Source: Litsea cubeba
Lineage: Eukaryota > Streptophyta > Magnoliopsida > Laurales > Lauraceae
Assembly (NCBI GenBank): GCA_012931725.1
Contig: CM022948.1
Coordinates: 11,343,303-11,407,302 of the forward strand
Reading direction: 5' to 3'
DNA: 64,000 bases
Each line of letters opens with the position of its first letter. The first letter of the stretch is position 1. A program made the translations under genes and the position numbers. The notes beneath the pieces were generated by a model. That model saw nothing but the letters and a program-made list of their open reading frames with translations, was not told where the DNA came from and made no database searches. Of this stretch, positions 53,945 through 64,000 are shown piece by piece.

Positions 53945-54604
53945 GAAAAAATAAAGAATTTTTTTTTAAAAAGACCATTGCCGACGAAAATTTTCGTTGG
54001 CAAAAATGAGATTAAAAAAAAAAAGAGTTTTGCCGACGAAACTTTTCGTCGAAAATCTTAAAAAACCACTTTTCGTCGGCAAAAATGAAATTTAAAAATA
54101 AAAAAAGTTTTGCCGACGAACATTTTCGTCGGCAAAAAATAAAAAAGAAAAATTTTAAAAAAATAATTGCCGACGAATATTTTCGTCGGTAAACATAAAA
54201 AAGAAAAAAATTAAAAAATAATTGCCGACGACAATTTTCGTCGGCAAAAATTTAATTAAAAAATAAAAAAAATGATAAAACATTTTTGCCGATGTTTTTT
54301 TTTTCGTCGGTAAAATAAAAAAAATAAAATACTATTGCCGCCGAAAAAAAACGTCGGCAAAGGTAAAAAAGAAAATTTTTTAAAAAATAAAATGATTTTA
54401 CCGACATTTTTATTCGTCGGTAAAAATCAAATAAATCGTCGGTAAAAATTATTTTCTTGCCGACGAAATTACTTTTCGTCGGTAAAAGTTTTCGCTGACC
54501 ACTTTTTAATTATGAGGTGCCGACGAAAAAATGTCTTCGGTAAATACTTATACCGACGAAAATGTGACTAATTTTCGTCGCCAAAAGTGCTAGTTGTGGT
54601 AGTG
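53945..54604. mobile_element. CACTA-type element end with palindromic subterminal repeats
   Basis: About ten units of TTGCCGACGAAA...TTTTCGTCGGCAAAA in alternating orientation form many short hairpins. The right boundary is ...GTGCTAGTTGTGGTAGTG, which on the other strand begins CACTACCACAACTAGCAC, a CACTA-type terminus. Subterminal arrays of this kind bind CACTA transposase in known elements. The opposite end and a transposase are not found, so this is a solo or truncated end. Confidence 0.6.
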
Positions 54605-55970
54605 GAGGATAGACGATCTCCTTGAGTTTTCTTCTTCCCCGATTCTTCTCCTTATTTTTTCTACCGATTTGGAGATTAAGAGTTTTATTGACATCAACGA
54701 ATGATGGTCAAGAATGGAAGGAAAAAAAGGATTTTTGTGGGAGGTCCTCCTTTGATATTATGAATATTTGGGGTCCTCGATTGTGGTTTCCATTTTTAAT
54801 GGGATTTCTTTTTTGGTAAATGCCCCTTATAAAATCAGAGTTGTAACTCCAAAATGTTGTTTATGTTGCATGTCAAGCTTCTGCTTTTCCTTTTTCTATT
54901 TTATTTTCCTTTTCCTTATTTAGTGATTTTTGGATAAGCAATTATTGATTATACAAAAAAGGGATCATCTTTACAAGGAGAGGAGTCCATGTTGCAGATT
55001 TTTGTTTTTCATGATTTTTTTAAAAATTATTTTTTTGCAATTTTGCTAACGGTAGATTAAGGCTCCAAGCTAGGAAACTATTCACATTCAAGTTGGATAC
55101 CCATTTTTTGCAGTCTAATAATGCTTCACAACATACGAATTACATGTTATTCAGCTATTGGTGCCAAGCTAGGTACATGCATATGAGTGAAATCAAGAAT
55201 GAAAAGGTCTCATGGTGAAAAAAGAGTTGAGAGAAGAAGAGCAAGATCCATGAAGTTATCTCGACCCTTGATCTTTTTTTAAAAAGTAATTAAGTAATAT
55301 CGCAATAAGGTAGGCATTTGGGTCTTTTTATATAGTGTACTGATGATGCAGACTAGGAAAATCTTAATACTTAACTAAAGGAAGGGAATTCTAGATTGTA
55401 GGGGTGACCATTCTGTCAAAAGCCCTTGGATAAAATATTTTGAGGAAGCAAATGCTAAAGAAAATAGCCAATTAAAGTTCTATTGGCATCTATTTTCTTC
55501 GAAACGAAGAAATAGATACTTAGATGAGGAGAGATTGCTGGGATGTGGTAATCAATAGCAGGATCTATGTAAGGGTCAAAAAGTACATGACAGGAGCTGT
55601 CAGGCCATTGAACCCGAGAGGCACCTCGCTATAGCGAACGAGGCGGACCAAGCCCAGTCCGATCCGGTTAGAACAATCTTTTAAGAGTTTGAAAATGGAC
55701 TTTTCTTCTGAATGGTTTATAACTAGGAGTCTTATGCGCGAAATTGGGCCTATAAATTGGGTGATTCTTTCAACCCAAAGACACACACAAGAAGTTAATT
55801 CTTTCTCTTGATCTGAGATTAGAATATCCTAAGAGAGATTTTCTTGTTTCTTTAGAGCCATTGAGAGATTGTTTTGAAGGGTTGTTCTAGAAGGTTTTGC
55901 TGCTTCTACTCTCTTGTAGAAGATTGATTATCTTGGTGAACAAGGTGTGAGGAGATCAAGTAAGGAGAAC
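54605..55970. other. Intergenic, nothing recognised
   Basis: AT-rich with no coding pattern. From about 55600 the sequence becomes LTR-like (CCCAAAGACACACACAAG, TTCTTTCTCTTGATCTGAG) but without identifiable ends. Confidence 0.4.
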
Positions 55971-56640
55971 GGTGTTAGGAAAATTGTGTGGCCCGACTGC
56001 CATTGGGCCCACGCCAGATCGAGCCCGGCGGTGTGCCGCGGATGAACTCCCAACAAGACTTGGTCTGGTTGAGTCAGATAAGGATCAAACTCTTAGTGGT
56101 AGAGTTTGGATCAAGTTCAGACTCTCAGTTGGCAGAATTCCCACGCTGGTTAAGAGATGTGGGATTCCAGGAGAGGTAGAATCCGGATAGAGTTGTAACT
56201 CCTAGGGATTGCTCTATATAAGGGAGATGGGAACTCTTGGTTGATCATCCAGAAGATCTGAGAGCATTCGCAGCGAGTTCGCAGGTCTACCTCACACCGG
56301 AACGCACAAGGTTCTCGGCGAGTTCGGTTCCGACACCCATCTGGGACCAGCAACTTCTTTCAAACGGTGCACGGTGGAAGTCGTGTCAGTGGATTCTGTG
56401 CAAGAACAACTACGGTCCTTAGGTCGAGGTACAAACTGAGGTAAAGGAGCCTGTGAGTATATCTTGTAAACTGTTCGTGAACTCTTGATTTCTGGTTCAT
56501 AGTTTTTCTCCCTGGATAGGGTTTTCACGTAAAATTTGTGTCTGCCTTCTTGTGATGTGTGATTGGTAGATAGCTAGTTTTATATTGTCTGATTGGTTAT
56601 TTCCGCTGCATTGATTGGTTAAATTAGAACTAGTAATTCA
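55971..56640 (+). mobile_element. Copia LTR-like fragment
   Basis: A promoter-like CTCTATATAAGGG at 56211-56223 is followed about 300 bp later by CTCCCTGGATAGGGTTTTCACGTAAAATTTGTGTC, arranged as the TATA box and U5 of plant Copia LTRs. Neither terminus is clear, so extent and lineage are approximate. Confidence 0.4.
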
Positions 56641-56715
56641 TTATATTGGGTCCTAAAAAAAACCCTTCAATCTATATTTAGAGATCCTCATATATTATCA
56701 AGACGAAATTGTTAA

Positions 56716-57047
56716 TGTTGGGTTTATGTCATGTGTTTCGGGTTTACTGGATTGGTCCATTGGGTTAGTTAATGACCGTGTTCAGGGTTAGGGGTATTTT
56801 GGTCATTGTACTGGGGCTTGCTTATGGGCTAAGAAAGCGAAGATTATATATAAGATGTAATCTGAAACCCTAGGCTCTGAAGAGAGTCAAGATGTGAGCC
56901 TCTCTCTTGCCGTGGACGTAGGCGGGTTTGCTGAGCCACGTAAAATCCTCGTCTCTCTTTTCTGTGGCATGGTTGTTCGATCGTAGGTTTCGTGCTAACC
57001 CAATAGACCAATCTGGTAAACCCGAAATACAAGATATAAACCCAACA
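56716..57047. mobile_element. Copia LTR-derived palindrome (332 bp) with about 55-bp inverted ends
   Basis: The plus strand starts TGTTGGGTTTATGTCATG and continues TTTCGGGTTTACTGGATTGG. The reverse strand of the right end starts TGTTGGGTTTATATCTTG and continues TTTCGGGTTTACCAGATTGG. After about 55 bp the two diverge. The interior contains the GTGGACGTAGG...GCCACGTAAAA block also found in the 278-bp Copia LTRs of this window. It looks like one LTR joined to the inverted start of another. Confidence 0.7.
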
Positions 57048-57058
57048 ATCTCCACATT
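57048..57058 (-). other. Copia polypurine tract next to the palindromic LTR
   Basis: The minus strand reads AATGTGGAGAT directly before TGTTGGG, placing a minus-strand Copia 3' end here, between the LTR piece and the GT90 stop codon. Confidence 0.6.
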
Positions 57059-57324
57059 AGATTGAGTTTAGTAAAACTTGAGCCACTAGGAAATAAACGA
57101 TAATGTCTTCCCGTACCTTGCTGAATGGTATGTAGTCTCTTCAACACTTTGACATGTTGAATCAGCAATACAAGACAAAACCCAATAGTTAAAACTTGAT
57201 CCAAAAGGCTAAAAAAACGTTTTTCAAGGAAAAGCACCATAAATCCCATATTTTTTTAATGAAATTGTTCCATAACATAATAATCTAATGATAATTATCA
57301 AGATTAGGAACATAGAACTAAAAT

Positions 57325-57669
57325 TTAGATATGGTTTTGGCTTTCCCAAATCTCCACTTGTTTTGTCAAGTTCTCTTTCTTCCTAAGCAATCCTTCAAGA
57401 CTTTTGTGATTTAAAGCTGGAGGCAAAGTACATGGACTTGATTTTGCTGGAGCCTTCACCATAGATTCGACCATGAACTCCTTCATTAACCCTTCTGTTG
57501 GACAACCCATTGATTGCAAACAAAACTCGATCGCCTTTTTGGGCTTCGTGGGCTTGTAAGTCAAGAGCTTAGAGTATTCGTTTAGGAGGTGAAACATGTA
57601 ATCATAAACATAATCCATCTTTAGTTCGTCTTGCAAGAAGCTGCTTGCTGCATTTCCAATCGATTGTGC
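57325..57669 (-). CDS. GT90 last exon
   Basis: Starts after the acceptor CCACCAG with codons for AQSIGNAASSFLQDELKMDY, in phase 0 with the previous donor. It contains CLQSMGCPTEGLMKEFMVES and the family-typical C-terminal segment (LRKKENLTKQVEIWE), and ends with TAA at 57325-57327. Confidence 0.93.
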   Translation of the reverse strand, partial: AQSIGNAASSFLQDELKMDYVYDYMFHLLNEYSKLLTYKPTKPKKAIEFCLQSMGCPTEGLMKEFMVESMVKAPAKSSPCTLPPALNHKSLEGLLRKKENLTKQVEIWESQNHI

Positions 57670-60600
57670 CTGGTGGATTTATGAAGATTTTGAATACAAT
57701 GGCAAAAATGGGGACAGTAAAAGGTGAAAACGAAAGCTATTTATTCAATGCATGCTTAGGCCCATGGCTAGATACAAATAAGGATGTCTACCCGGGCCTA
57801 GACAAGGGGGCCCGGCCATCAAAAGCCATTAAAATCAAGCTTATGTTTCTAAGAAAAAGCCATAAGGCCGGGCTTGGACAAACTTTTGTAAGCCCTGAAA
57901 TTTGATGGAAAGGATTGGACAGTACTAGCTGGACACCGAACCTCCTATTTTTCTTTATTTAATATAATATATATTTATATATGGAAATATATACTAAAAC
58001 GTTCTTAGTATGTTATATAGAAGCAAATACTAATTGAGTAGAGGATTAATATGTTTGGGGAATGAGGGTTCTTTTATCTATTATCTTGTTGGTTATAAAT
58101 CTTCCATGTTGCAGTTCTGTTAATAAACATAAACTTGTGCGAAAATTTTCATTTGAACGAGACTAGTGTTGAGAGAGAGAGAGAGAGAGAGAAAGAGATG
58201 GCAAGTGTTACACGATCATGTACCATTTTCTATTGGAGAACTTTGCTACATTTAAATCTGTTTAAGTATTTAGATATGAAATACTCTAATGACGAAGATT
58301 TATTAAGCAGTGATTATGTTCAGGAAACAGGTTAATCAACATGAAATGTATTTAATGTATGTAATTTTTTTTTAAATAATGCTTTTAGTGGCGGCCAAAT
58401 TACCGCCGCTAAAAAATCCTACATTTACCGGCGGCCATTCTCACTTTTATTGGCAGCTACCAATCCTTGCTAAAAGTTTCCTTCGTCATCCCACTAACCC
58501 ACGAAACATTTTTCTGGCCGCTCTGGCCGCCACAAAAAAAAACTCAATAGCGGCGGTCACCCCAATAGTAGGCCGCCGCTAAAACCTTTACCGACTAGAT
58601 ATATACCGCCGACAAGCGGCGGCCACCCTGACCGCCACTAAAGTTATACTGGCAGCCACTAGCCCCCTTTAAAAGCAGTTTTTCTTGTAGTGCAATCACT
58701 TATAAATAATAAAATGGGGATATGAAGACAACTCTATACCCTCATAACTATTACAAAACTCCCTAAAAACCTTTATACACGCACACTTGGTTCATTTTAT
58801 CTCTCTTTAATTATTTACATTATATATTATAGTTAATGCACAACCAATAAGTGTTGCACGGTTGCTTTCAATCCCTTTCTTCTACTTTTATTGCTTCTTA
58901 TTTAGGCTTTAATATATATTTGCTAGTGCAAAATACTTTTTCCTCTATAGAGTAACGTACGATGCCAACCAATTCATAAAGATAGATTGGATAAGCATGG
59001 GACTTCAAGGCCATGTGGTGATCCCAATATCCTTTTAATTAAATAATAATATCTCCCAATTCTTAAAAGTCTAAACTGATAGTGATTTCTTAAGTGCAAT
59101 TATTTTTGTGATTGAAGTCCAACAATGCCTAATAGTTAAATTAGTGTTAAATTGAAAATAATGTCAACCAAAAAAAGTAGGTGAATGTAAATGGTTCAAA
59201 TTTCTAAAAGACGTGACTCAAATGGTTCAAATTTCTAAAAGACGTGACTCTCTTGGAATGATTTCGTACATGGAAATGCATATGAAAGGTGTGCGATAAA
59301 ATAAACTCTTTAATCATTTCTCTTCTTTGAAGAAATAAATAAAACTATACGTCTAGAACCTAAGTCAACAAAACACATTGACTTTGTACAATAAAATAAA
59401 GTTTTTTGAGACAACTTCCATTCTCTAAACGTTTTCTTTTGTGGTCCCTTTATAATAGAGGTTAGACAAGATAATGCTCGGCCGACACTTAATACTTGGT
59501 AATAGTGTAAAAAAAATTAAATATTAACGTTCTTGTTTTAAGGCCCCAAGCCTTGCAAGCCTTAGCCTTCGAGGGTAGGGTCATAAAGGCCTAAATAGTA
59601 CATGCCCATTGAGAGCATTGGCCCACCTGGCCCAGCCATTCATATATTGAGAGTAGGGTAATTAAGGACAACTGTAAAACTTGACCTCGAATATTAATTT
59701 AAGTTATTATTTTATTACTTTAATAAATATTCTTAATTTAAATAAATGCTATATAATTAGTATGGACCCACATGGGAGTTCCAGATGTGTTCTAGGATCA
59801 CAAAGAGACCATACGGTCCTTTGTTGGGACATGAGGACCTATTTGTAATTTAAAAAAGATTATAGGTGTATTTTCATAAAATTTTGAAAAAATATAAAAA
59901 TTGGACTCATTGGATAGAAAATAACTAATTAAGGAAGGTTTAGTTAAGTAGAATGATTAAACCTATATAAATCTATATTGCATAAAGAACATTAGTGTGT
60001 GTAGGAGAGGATCTTAAATGGAATAATAATAAAGAAATCGAAAGTATTTGAATTTATTTCTTATTCATCAAACCAACCACTATGCCTTTTAATATTTTTA
60101 TTTAGAGATTCTCTTTTTCATTATTGCAACCATCATATATATTTTATTACTGGATAGTTCCACTAAAAAGATTTCTGCGATCCTATAACCATCCTGTGAG
60201 AGCTCACATAATTGTCCTATGAAACTTGTTTTGTAGTGAAAAACTAAGGGGAATAGTTCGTTAGCGAAGTGACATTACATTATAAATATGGGATTGCATG
60301 CCAGCCTTACGCTCAACTAGGTGTTTATTTCTAGAAGACGTTTACAGAGTGAGTAATAAATAAAGAAAGTCAAGAGGAGAGGATAATTAGTGTTCTCTTT
60401 TTAAGTTAGATTTTCAAAGTCTTCTACATCACCCTTTTCAGTATTTATATATGTGACCCTTGTATGCAATTTAAATGAATTTATCATTAATTTATTAATT
60501 TTAATATGTAGTTCGGCCTTTTATATATATATATATATATTTTTCACATCGATCGTAGCCAGCAAAGTGCAACAAGCTGCTCAAGACTCAATCATTTAAA

Positions 60601-63536
60601 TGATGGTCGCTGGGTTAATATGATTGGAAAACAAGGTTCAAAATCAAAGATTGACTCATTAGTGTTACATTGTTGAGATCTCGCGAAGATTGCAAATCTA
60701 TGACCTAGGTTCTATTTTTTTAAATTCTGAATCTCCATTTGTACTCAACCATTATAGATGAATAAGGACCTTACTATCATCTTGATCATTCAAGTTAACA
60801 TATGTAGTCTTTTATATTTTACATACAACATACAATACTGATGTGTATCAATGAATTCAATTTAGAATTATGTGTTAAATTTATAAATTCTGAATTTAGA
60901 ATATTTAGACCTATATGGATCTAATGTAGGTGTTATTTAGGTTTTAACATGTTTTGGAAAAGAATTGACTGATTGGAACTTCAAAATTGGAAGTCTCGAA
61001 AAGAAAATGAATTGACCCAAAAATCGATACGACTGATATTCTAGAGTTTGGGCATAGTAGATGACCGCCATAAATATGGAAAAATCAACAATAAAATTGT
61101 TTGGCTCAGGGCACCAAAGTAAAAAAATTACACCTTAAAAACTCATCGGAAGAGTGAGTTATTTACCTCGACAAGTCTGGGCGTCAAAACAGTCATATTC
61201 TGAAAGTGTTTTCTCTAAAGATTAAACTGCTAGGTCAAATCTATAATGATTCTAGAGTTTACCTAAGAATAAAAGTCATAGCCTTCTGAGTTATCTTTCC
61301 ATATCATCTAAGATCACTCGATTCTGATTTTTCTATAATTTATGGTGACTTTTATACTAAAATGATGGGTTGTAAAATTTTGCACTAAAACAGAAATCTA
61401 TTCCTCAAATTGCAATTTTGTAAAAATTTTGCAAAAACTCACATATAGAATTAGGGTTCCATATTTTATAGTAAACTGCATCACTAAACATAGTCTTAAA
61501 TAAAAATAGTTTGGCTCAGGTTTTCTAAAATTTAAACTAAATAATAAATTACCGCAGTTTCCAATAAGGGACAGTTGCATGCAGAATTTTTTTAGCATAT
61601 GTTTACAGTTAATGCAGACAGCTAGTAATGGTTCTTAATGATATTATTTAATTGATTATGATGATGGTTAGAGATTAGATCCCCTAAGTCTAAACACATA
61701 TAATTCAGTATTTATACCTTTGTGTCACTTAACTCAATTTTTTTTACTCTACGTACGAACATGTCTTGATTGTATTATTTTCATGTTGATAATATTGCAT
61801 AAATGATTATATATAACTTGCTATTAATCCATTCCAATCATGGACCGATTTAGGTAATGAAAGGATGATGATGACTATGTATAAGCGAATGTAGTAGAGG
61901 AGGTTCAACAAGAGGACGATGAGGATTGAAACGTGGATGGTATTCCGGATCATTAACTACAATAAAGATAGTTCATTAGCTCTTAGATTAAGCTGTTTAT
62001 TTTAACTCTCAGTAGATTCTGATGATTGTATTAAGTCAATTTCTTGATAGTTTTAGAATATTTGATTATGCTGTATTACATTATACTAATCTAATTAATG
62101 TAGTCGAGATCTTAATTATGCTTTTGCTAGCGATCCTAATTATGTGATTTTTTATATATGATATTCTGCTGCAGATTGACGAATCTCACATGATTGATTG
62201 TCATTCATGGTTTGAACTTTGAAACTCAAATTTCATAGATACATATTGAAGAAAGAAACCGAGTCCGAAATTTGGGTTATGACCAATTTGAGGATTGTAC
62301 CCTTGCTTTATTTTAGGGTCAGGTTTAGGTTCAATGGATAATGCTTTTCGGTCCATTGCCTATCCATGGAAGGTTTCAACAAAAATTTTGTTGTTCTCTG
62401 TATTTACAAGAAATGTAAAAGAAAATATGAAAGTCTAAACACATCTAAATCAAGAATTGAGGAGGGTGAGTAGGTCACCTCTTGCGTGTGGTTGTTGCCC
62501 CAATCGACGGCGAACTTGATAGATTTGCACTTGTTTTCATCACTTATTGGCCAATAATGTTGCAAGGGCATCAGACCTCTTGTGAAGAAGTCATAAAATC
62601 GAGAGTTCACATACAAAGTAGGAGAATTGCAAGCTAGAATGTATTTTAAGCTAACAGACCAACTCCACCCTTCTATATAAATCTTATATCTGGTACGTAC
62701 ACATATTTCAAAATAAATCCATTGTTAGATAGAGAAAAAAAGAAGGAACGTTAACACACTATGAAGAATTGAAGTTGAGGAACAAGTTGATATGCAAATC
62801 TACCTGTGAGTACATTGGCTTGCTAGATTAGACTGCTTTAATTCTCGATCTCGTTGGCTTTCTTTGATCCAGTCCTGTAGATATATTCTCTATCAGTATT
62901 TATATGTATAGATGTAAAGAGTGAGCGAGTGTGGGGGTTTCTCTATCATTTCACCATTTGTAACTTATCGGGTGGAGAATAAGAAAGGCCACAAAATGCT
63001 GCAGTTGAGCCCCTCTTATCTCAACTTCTTATTGGTGATGGGCAATTGGGCCTCACAATGCAAGCCGCAAGGTAATTTAATTAGTGGGGACTGGGCTTAC
63101 TGAAGCCGCCTTCTTGTTTGTAAAGTTACTTGTGGCTTGTGCCTAAGAGGAGTTATAGGGTCATGAACAGACTCGACATTTACTTAATTGGACATTCCAT
63201 AAAAGGCCAGGCTCTCCTAAGCTGCAGCGTAGAGGTATCCTAAGCTGCAGTAGTGCAAAAATGGATCACACATGTACCGTTTACACACTGTAGCTTAGGA
63301 TACCCTAAGCTGCAGTTTAAGAGAGCCTGCCCCTTCCATAAATGTGTGGTTATATATATAGTGGACACTATATTTGTATTATTCATCGATACTACAAACA
63401 CACGGTGCACTAGAAGTACAAAAAAGACGGTCCAATTGGTCGAAATGTACAATTGGTGGACTTCCTCATGACGAATGGCCCATCAAAGGATTTTGCAGTC
63501 CATTGATATATTCTTTTTATGTTGACGTGTTCATCA

Positions 63537-63574
<38 letters not shown>

Positions 63575-64000
63575 CCAATGAGGCTGATATTTGCATGAGA
63601 GACTTCAATAAGACCCACATTTAATTAAGCTATTAGCGAAACATTGCGGCTCTTCAAAGCCTCCCTTTTTTGGTAAATAAACTCATAATAAAATGAACTC
63701 AAAGGAACAACAACAAAAGAAAGCACGTCTTTTTGGTAAATCAGCTTATTGGGTGGGTTGCGGGGGCTTGATGTTGGTTTTTCCTTTTTTTTGCCCCCTA
63801 AAGCATCCCTTTTGGGTTTGCTTATCCTAAAGAACGATTCCATCAATTTTGCTTGTAACTACCTTCTAGTGTTGTCTTTTTTAATGAAATTTTAGAGGAG
63901 CTCATTAATCGAGTTTCAATTAAGGACACATACCTGTGAATACAAGCGAGCGTTCCAATCATGGGTCTTAGATAAGTTGCATTTGCGAAGATCTTGCCTG
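57325..64000 (-). CDS. Glycosyltransferase family 90 (protein O-glucosyltransferase-like) gene, 3' part
   Basis: A host gene on the minus strand, running off the right edge. The four visible exons (63934-64000, 62804-62874, 62479-62689, 57325-57669) splice in frame at GT-AG sites and give 230 residues to the stop: ...CNLSKTHDWNARLYSQ, DWIKESQRDRELKQSNLASQ, YKIYIEGWSWSVSLKYILAC, RFYDFFTRGLMPLQHYWPIS, CKSIKFAVDWGNNHTQEAQS, LKMDYVYDYMFHLLNEYSKL and GLMKEFMVESMVK. This is the C-terminal half of plant GT90/DUF821 (CAP10, rumi/POGLUT-like) proteins, which act in the secretory pathway as sugar transferases; the exact acceptor is not known from sequence. Full-length relatives have roughly 450-550 residues. 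The introns are 1059, 114 and 4809 bp. No stop or frameshift is seen, so the gene may be active. A Copia end lies 270 bp past the stop. Confidence 0.93.
58380..58692. mobile_element. CACTA transposon terminal fragment inside the GT90 intron
   Basis: The right end AAAGCAGTTTTTCTTGTAGTG is, on the other strand, CACTACAAGAAAAACTGC, the canonical plant CACTA terminus. The preceding 300 bp consist of subterminal repeats (GCGGCGGTCA, TAGTGGCGGCCA, GCCGCCGCTAAA words in both orientations). The opposite end is not seen nearby. Confidence 0.8.
59190..59250. repeat. Two-copy tandem duplication (about 30 bp)
   Basis: AAATGGTTCAAATTTCTAAA followed by AGACGTGACTC occurs twice in direct succession with no visible difference. 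Confidence 0.85.
62479..62689 (-). CDS. GT90 internal exon (211 bp)
   Basis: Bounded by acceptor GTACCAG and donor GAG/GTGACC. It encodes the most conserved block of the visible part: YIEGWSWSVSLKYILACNSP, then YDFFTRGLMPLQHYWPI and CKSIKFAVDWGNN. Entry phase 2, exit phase 0. Confidence 0.95.
62804..62874 (-). CDS. GT90 internal exon (71 bp)
   Basis: Acceptor ATCTACAG, then GAC TGG ATC..., giving DWIKESQRDRELKQSNLASQ and CTH, ending AG before the donor GTAGAT. The split arginine codon is completed by the first base of the next exon. Confidence 0.95.
63204..63333. mobile_element. Mini Mutator-like MITE (130 bp) in a GT90 intron
   Basis: Perfect 9-bp flanking duplication TTCCATAAA (63195-63203 and 63334-63342), the length made by Mutator-like transposases. 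The ends CAGGCTCTCCTAAGCTGCAG and CAGGCTCTCTTAAACTGCAG (reverse strand) continue as inverted repeats of about 45 bp, so nearly the whole element folds into a hairpin with CTAAGCTGCAG words. Confidence 0.85.
63538..63572. repeat. Poly(A) run, 35 bases
   Basis: Uninterrupted A homopolymer within the GT90 intron. It may be a retroposon tail, but no element is recognised upstream of it. Confidence 0.9.
63934..64000 (-). CDS. GT90 exon, cut by the window edge
   Basis: Reads RQDLRKCNLSKTHDWNARLY then SQ up to the donor CAG/GTATGT at 63933. The segment matches the RxDLLKCN...DWNARLY block found just before the DW(I)xES exon in GT90 proteins. The 5' boundary lies outside the window. Confidence 0.9.

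Larger units (their letters stand above)
57670..62478 (-). other. Large last intron of the GT90 gene (4809 bp)
   Basis: Bounded by donor GAG/GTGACC and acceptor CCACCAG. It contains a CACTA end (58380-58692), a GA microsatellite near 58172-58196, a 30-bp tandem duplication near 59190-59250 and otherwise AT-rich DNA without a coding pattern. A TA microsatellite is at 60521-60541. Confidence 0.85.
62875..63933 (-). other. GT90 intron (1059 bp)
   Basis: Donor CAG/GTATGT at its right edge, acceptor ATCTACAG at its left. It contains a 130-bp MITE (63204-63333) and a 35-base A-run (63538-63572). Confidence 0.9.

Noticed and set aside
53945..54604. CRISPR-like look of regularly repeated GCCGACGAAA words
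   Set aside because: Repeats alternate in orientation, spacers are not constant, and the context is a plant nuclear genome with a CACTA-type terminus.
62404..62616. Independent small protein of 70 residues
   Set aside because: The coding part is an internal GT90 exon; the apparent start and the C-terminal tail lie outside its splice sites.

Overview
The window is nuclear DNA of a flowering plant, very probably a repeat-rich (woody?) angiosperm. The evidence is plant-type LTR retrotransposons primed by initiator methionine tRNA, plant LINEs, hAT, CACTA, Mutator-like and Tourist-like elements, and host exons with GT-AG introns. I cannot name the species. Roughly two thirds of the sequence is recognisable transposon, much of it nested.

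Left part (1-16.4 kb). A partial LTR (1-886) interrupts a minus-strand LINE (LINE-A, about 887-4715) that keeps an intact ORF1 and the endonuclease half of ORF2. A second nest follows: a remnant of a minus-strand gypsy-type LTR (5826-5953 and about 13874-14500) is split by a minus-strand Copia element (5954-13868, 5-bp duplication GATAA). That Copia is itself split by a 5'-truncated LINE (LINE-B, 6136-9113) that landed in its polypurine tract. From about 14.6 to 16.4 kb lies a segment present again, diverged, at 49.8-51.2 kb.

Middle-left (16.5-24 kb). This is a DNA-transposon zone: a Tourist-like MITE, four copies of a fold-back family in two inverted pairs, two hAT MITEs with 8-bp duplications, and a captured fragment of a phospholipase D gene lying between direct repeats.

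Centre (24-37 kb). A third LINE (LINE-C, plus strand) is split by a very young 9.8-kb Tekay/Del-type chromovirus (26238-36018, duplication ACCGC). Its 3.1-kb LTRs differ at about one base plus two 1-bp indels. It has an open pol with a chromodomain-like C-terminus, but no gag and no in-frame ATG ahead of the protease. Each LTR carries four pairs of the palindrome CGATCGATCG with exactly 21 bp between pair members.

Right of centre (37-48.5 kb). An RTE-type LINE (about 40515-44400) is interrupted by a rearranged Copia whose two 278-bp LTRs are in inverted orientation around a gag/leader fragment. Next come exons of a putative plastid-protein gene (first exon 46110-46307, minus strand) and a 1.07-kb terminal-inverted-repeat element.

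Right part (49.8-64 kb). After the second copy of the duplicated segment there is a plant-mobile-domain gene fragment, two CACTA ends and Copia LTR pieces. The clearest host gene is a glycosyltransferase family 90 (protein O-glucosyltransferase-like) gene on the minus strand. Four exons are visible (63934-64000, 62804-62874, 62479-62689, 57325-57669), all joining in frame, and the gene continues past the right edge. Its last intron is 4.8 kb and carries transposon debris. No rRNA, tRNA, CRISPR or prokaryotic features were seen.
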